From: Crocodylus rhombifer
Taxonomy: Eukaryota; Chordata; Crocodylia; Crocodylidae
Length of the DNA: 64,000 nucleotides
Assembly: GCA_038503035.1 (NCBI GenBank)
Contig: JAVSML010001084.1
Location: 8,817-72,816, forward strand
Direction of reading: 5' to 3'
Numbering within the stretch: the stretch's first letter is position 1; each line of letters begins with the position of its first letter. The position numbers and the translations under genes were made by a program. Below are positions 63,831-64,000 of this stretch, one piece after another. A model generated the notes under the pieces. The model had not been told where the DNA came from and did not search any database. It saw only the letters and a program-made list of their open reading frames with translations.

Positions 63831-64000
63831 CTGTGCCTACAAATTCTCAAATGGAGTCTTGTTGCCTGGTGCTATGTGCATGAGACACTGACTGACTTAG
63901 TGTGCTAGGCTCTGGGCTGAGGATCAAAACAGTAGGATGATCCCTGGTACACAATTAAACCCTATTGGCTGAAGTAGTGCTATTGTGTGATTGTCTCCAG

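Noticed and set aside
1..64000. Prokaryotic-type systems (CRISPR, operons, phage)
   Set aside because: Split gene with GT/AG introns and vertebrate retroelements; no direct-repeat arrays or compact operons.

Overview
The window is nuclear DNA from a vertebrate, most likely a sauropsid. A crocodilian is my first guess and a turtle my second. The case rests on one large split gene whose introns are packed with CR1 LINEs, Penelope-like elements with a GIY-YIG domain, hAT and Tigger-type DNA transposons and MITEs, and a Harbinger transposase relic. I see no bacterial, viral, rRNA or CRISPR features.

The only host gene is a cohesin stromal-antigen (SA/STAG) gene on the + strand. Twenty internal coding exons from position 20 to 61803 join into 740 codons without a stop, and all intron phases agree. 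The first and last coding exons lie outside the window. The protein is clearly an SA subunit, with the STAG domain and stromalin conservative domain. Many substitutions at residues that are near invariant in STAG1/STAG2, plus several STAG3-like residues, make STAG3, the meiotic paralogue, the best call. Three exons use weak GT donors.

Layout: exons 1-3 lie at 20-3684, with a BED/CGGBP1-like zinc-finger relic in intron 2. Intron 3 (8 kb) holds a tRNA-like SINE head, a 221-bp hAT MITE, a 2.7-kb hAT transposon with a dead transposase and a nested Tigger-like MITE, a Penelope-like fragment and a second hAT end. Exons 4-7 lie at 11642-14723. Intron 7 (18 kb) is a retroelement graveyard: CR1-A, a minus-strand Penelope-like copy, and a composite in which CR1-B has inserted precisely into the ORF1 of an older CR1-C, the pair being flanked by inverted Penelope-type termini. 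Further along it holds a 294-bp hAT MITE and scraps of two non-CR1 LINEs. Exon 8 is followed by a CR1 fragment (CR1-D) that forms a 200-bp-arm palindrome. Intron 9 (10.5 kb) has a Tigger-like element, further MITEs, CR1-F, a pair of inverted Penelope-type ends and another hAT MITE. Exons 10-20 (46809-61803) are more closely spaced, with CR1-E, four more hAT-type MITEs (one almost perfectly palindromic) and an L3/CR1 tail. After exon 20 the window closes in intron 20 with a broken Harbinger transposase.

Functionally there is one gene. The rest is transposon-derived intron. I found no convincing new system. The most informative structures are the nested and inverted retroelements, and the series of hAT MITEs, several of which keep readable 8-bp target duplications and so look dateable.
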